Source: Streptomyces sp. IMTB 2501 (GTDB taxonomy: Bacteria; Actinomycetota; Actinomycetes; Streptomycetales; Streptomycetaceae). From it: a stretch of 64,000 bases of DNA. This document shows, in pieces, positions 61,753-64,000 of this stretch. The notes under the pieces were generated by a model that saw only the letters and a program-made list of their open reading frames with translations, was not told the DNA's origin and did no database searches. Within the stretch, counting starts at the first letter, position 1. The number at the start of each line of letters is the position of its first letter. The position numbers were made by a program, and so were the translations under genes. Location: positions 124,001 through 188,000 of the forward strand of contig NZ_MQUS01000006.1 in NCBI RefSeq assembly GCF_001953885.1, given 5' to 3'.

Positions 61753-62715
61753 TCAGGCCGGCAGCAGGTTGCCCCTTCTGGAGAGCAGGAACTTCTTGAA
61801 CGCGGCCACCGGTGGGGTGTCCGGGCGGCCTGCCAGCCACGCCACGCCGATCTCCCGGACCGCCCTCGGGGCTGTCACCGTCAGTTCCACCACCCCCGGT
61901 CTCGGGACCGTGGGCGGAGGCAGGAGAGCGACCCCCAGGCCCGCCGCCACCAAGCCCCGCAGCGTCTCGGCCTCCTCTCCGTCGAAGGCGACGCGGGGGC
62001 GGAAGCCGGCCTCTTGGCACAAGGCGTCGAAGATGCGCCGCAAGCCGTAGCCGGGTTCCAGGGTGACGAAGGTTTCCTCGGCCGCCTCGGCGAGGCGGAC
62101 GCGGCGGCGGGTGGCGAGGCGGTGGTCGGCGGGGACGACCAGGCGGAGTTTCTGCTCGTCGAGGCGGCGGGCGACCAGGTCGGGGGCGTCGGGCACCGGT
62201 GAGGTGAGGCAGAGGTCGAGTTCGCCGGCGCGCAGGCGTTCCAGCATGGCCTCGCCGTAGTTCTGGACCAGGCTGAAGCGGACGCGCGGGTGGTCGGCGC
62301 GGAAGGCGTGGAGGAGGCCCGGGACCGTCTCGGCGCCCATGGTGTGCAGAAAGCCGAAGGCGACCTTTCCGGCGGCCGGGTCGGCGTCGGCGCGCACCTC
62401 CTCGGCGGCCCGCTCGACCTCGGCGAGGGCGCGTTCGACGGAGCCGAGGAACGTGCGGCCGGCGGGGGTCAGGGACACCGTACGGCCGTGCCGGGCGAAC
62501 AGGTCGACGCCCAGGTCCTGCTCCAGGCGGGCCATCGCACGGGAGAGGGTGGACTGCGGGACGTTCATCTCGTGGGCGGCCCGGGTGACGTGCTCGGTGC
62601 GGGCCACGCCGGCGAAGTACGCGAGGCGGGGCGCGAGCACCCTCGACATCTCAGACATGTCTTCTGTGTCACTGTTCAGTGACAGGCGAGGCTGTGAGCT
62701 TTGCTGATGCGCCAT
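61753..62715 (-). CDS. LysR family transcriptional regulator
   Basis: 320 residues from ATG 62715. The N-terminal winged helix (about 30-90) has HVTRAAHEMNVPQSTLSRAM, then LEQDLGVDLFARHGRTVSLT. The effector domain covers about 115-305 (KVAFGFLHTMGAETVPGLL and LVAAGLGVALLPPPTV). It is divergent from an MFS transporter with about 60 bp between, the classic LysR-target layout. LysR proteins normally repress themselves and activate the divergent gene with a small co-inducer. Confidence 0.92.
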   Translation of the reverse strand: MAHQQSSQPRLSLNSDTEDMSEMSRVLAPRLAYFAGVARTEHVTRAAHEMNVPQSTLSRAMARLEQDLGVDLFARHGRTVSLTPAGRTFLGSVERALAEVERAAEEVRADADPAAGKVAFGFLHTMGAETVPGLLHAFRADHPRVRFSLVQNYGEAMLERLRAGELDLCLTSPVPDAPDLVARRLDEQKLRLVVPADHRLATRRRVRLAEAAEETFVTLEPGYGLRRIFDALCQEAGFRPRVAFDGEEAETLRGLVAAGLGVALLPPPTVPRPGVVELTVTAPRAVREIGVAWLAGRPDTPPVAAFKKFLLSRRGNLLPA

Positions 62716-62777
62716 GGGAACGATTATGGCCGTTCCATGCATTGGACGGATGAATGGGCCGTACATACGGTCGAGGC
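62716..62777. promoter_or_regulatory. lysR/MFS divergent control region
   Basis: A dyad-like TTCCATGCATTGGA (62732-62745) lies in the middle. CATAAT read on the minus strand is a plausible lysR -10. Assignment of a LysR box is only by position. Confidence 0.35.
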
Positions 62778-64000
62778 ATGTCTCCCGCCAGTACCGGGGC
62801 GTCCACCACCGTGGACGCCGCAACGCCCGTCCCGTCCGTCGACGCCACCGATTCCGACACCCGAATGACCCCGGGCGGCCCCGGCTACCGCCGGATGAGC
62901 CTCGCCCTCTTCCTCGCCGGAGTCGCGACCTTCGCCCTCCTGTACTCCACCCAGGCCCTGCTCCCGCTGATCTCCGGTGAGTTCGGGGTCGAGGCGAGCG
63001 AGGCGAGCTGGACCGTGGCGGCCGCGACCGGCGGGCTGGCCCTGTTCGTGCTGCCGATGAGCGCCCTGTCGGAGCGCTACGGCCGCCGTACGGTGATGAC
63101 GGCCTCGCTGGCGGTCGCGGTCGCCGTGGGGCTGCTGGTGCCGTTCGCGCCGTCGATCGGCGCGCTGGTGGTGCTGCGGGCGGTGCAGGGCGCGGCGCTG
63201 GCCGGTCTGCCCGCCTCGGCGCAGGCCTATCTGGCCGAGGAGGTCCGGCCGAAGGCGCTGATCACGGCGATCGGCCTGTTCGTCGCGGGCAACAGCGTCG
63301 GCGGCATGAGCGGCCGGGTGATCACCGGCTGGGTGGCCCAGGAGTGGGGCTGGCGGGTCGCCGTCGGGGTGATCGGCGTGATCGCCGTGGGCTGCGCGGT
63401 GGCGTTCCGGCTGCTGCTGCCGGCTCCGCGGCACTTCAAGGCGGGCTCGCTGCGGCCCCGGATCCTGCTCGGCACGGTCCGCGACCATCTCGCGAACCCG
63501 CTGCTGCGGCGCCTGTACGCGATCGGCGCGCTGTTCATGACGGTGTTCGGCGGGGTCTACACGGTGATCGGCTACCGGCTGACCGAGGCGCCGTTCGGGC
63601 TGCCGCAGGGCATCGCGGGCTCGATCTTCCTGGTCTATCTGGTGGGCACGGTCTCCGCCTCCGTGGCGGGCCGGCTGGTGGGCCGCCTCGGCCGCCGGGG
63701 CGCGCTGTATCTGGCGGGCGGTACGACGGCGACGGGTCTGCTGCTCTCCCTGGCTCCCGCGCTGCCGCTGGTCCTGCTGGGCCTGGTGCTGATCACGGCG
63801 GGCTTCTTCGCGGGCCACGCGGTCGCATCCTCGGCGGTCAGCAACACGGCCGCCCACGGCCGCGCCCAGGCCTCGGCCCTGTACCAGTCCATGTACTACA
63901 TCGGCTCCAGCGTCGGCAGCACGGTGGGCGCGATGGCGTTCCACGCGGACGGCTGGGCGGGCACGGTCGGGGTCGGACTGCTGGCGGTGCTGGGCGTGGT
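62778..64000 (+). CDS. MFS transporter, 3' end beyond the window
   Basis: The first 407 residues are visible from ATG 62778. A disordered Thr/Asp/Pro-rich N-terminus (about 40 residues) precedes the first membrane helix. LSERYGRRTVM is MFS motif A, and 11-12 helices are visible. AGLPASAQAYLAEEV and the overall pattern are those of YnfM/AraJ-like sugar or metabolite exporters. It is probably controlled by the divergent LysR protein. The last residues are cut off. Confidence 0.9.
   Translation, partial: MSPASTGASTTVDAATPVPSVDATDSDTRMTPGGPGYRRMSLALFLAGVATFALLYSTQALLPLISGEFGVEASEASWTVAAATGGLALFVLPMSALSERYGRRTVMTASLAVAVAVGLLVPFAPSIGALVVLRAVQGAALAGLPASAQAYLAEEVRPKALITAIGLFVAGNSVGGMSGRVITGWVAQEWGWRVAVGVIGVIAVGCAVAFRLLLPAPRHFKAGSLRPRILLGTVRDHLANPLLRRLYAIGALFMTVFGGVYTVIGYRLTEAPFGLPQGIAGSIFLVYLVGTVSASVAGRLVGRLGRRGALYLAGGTTATGLLLSLAPALPLVLLGLVLITAGFFAGHAVASSAVSNTAAHGRAQASALYQSMYYIGSSVGSTVGAMAFHADGWAGTVGVGLLAVLGV

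Overview
The window is chromosomal DNA of a Streptomyces or a very close actinomycete. It has very high G+C, strong third-position G/C bias, frequent GTG/TTG starts with purine-rich Shine-Dalgarno sequences, and lineage-typical genes: AfsQ1/AfsQ2/SigQ, PccB with its small epsilon subunit, a class III adenylate cyclase, a PspC protein, an LAxTG cell-wall protein and SpoIIE-type phosphatases. As I remember it, the backbone order (threonine dehydratase ... cystathionine gamma-synthase ... hutH ... cya ... pccB/pccE/maf/accA ... deoD/pmm/deoC ... afsQ1/Q2 ... add) follows the S. coelicolor SCO4962 to SCO4901 interval, with accessory inserts. No tRNA, rRNA, transposase or CRISPR array was seen.

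Layout. 1-3,300: partial threonine dehydratase, a MarR regulator, an atypical sigma-like gene with a small membrane protein, and cystathionine gamma-synthase. 3,300-7,900: a 21-bp tandem repeat, then two paralogous membrane-anchored helical-repeat proteins flanking a membrane M48 zinc protease. 8,200-16,550: a PAS/GAF/SpoIIE/ATPase signalling protein; a secreted GH16 enzyme; a MerR regulator divergent from an amidohydrolase with a MerR-style promoter between them; a near-perfect iron box joined to a 5'-truncated siderophore permease; a zinc alcohol dehydrogenase; and an XRE regulator. 16,600-24,900: a secreted subtilase, a MacB-like ABC pair, an L,D-transpeptidase lipoprotein, an acidic protein and a sortase substrate. 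24,900-37,500: histidine catabolism, a diguanylate cyclase, an enoyl-CoA hydratase, cAMP synthesis, biotin ligase and the acyl-CoA carboxylase genes.

37,600-48,200 holds a DeoR regulator, an LpdA-type quinone reductase and a nucleoside/deoxyribose block: purine nucleoside phosphorylase, a phosphohexomutase-family enzyme that may be the phosphopentomutase, deoC, and two aldehyde dehydrogenase genes, the second lacking the catalytic half. Three nucleoside genes (PNP, deoC and add, 20 kb apart) share an identical 12-bp palindrome just upstream of a -10 element placed 6-7 bases before the start codon. This suggests one operator family acting on leaderless promoters. A 560-bp array of twenty 28-bp units lies between PNP and the mutase.

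48,300-53,100 looks accessory and rearranged: a LuxR-type regulator with a TTA codon, a lone NRPS carrier-domain fragment joined tail-to-tail with a C-terminally truncated FAD oxidase, an ArsR-like regulator and an MFS exporter. 53,170-64,000 returns to the backbone: a uridine kinase-like protein, sigQ divergent from afsQ1-afsQ2-lipoprotein with an AfsQ1 box between them, VanZ and PspC proteins, a secreted protein, adenosine deaminase, an alpha/beta hydrolase-like protein with an unusual nucleophile elbow, and a LysR regulator divergent from an MFS transporter cut by the window end.
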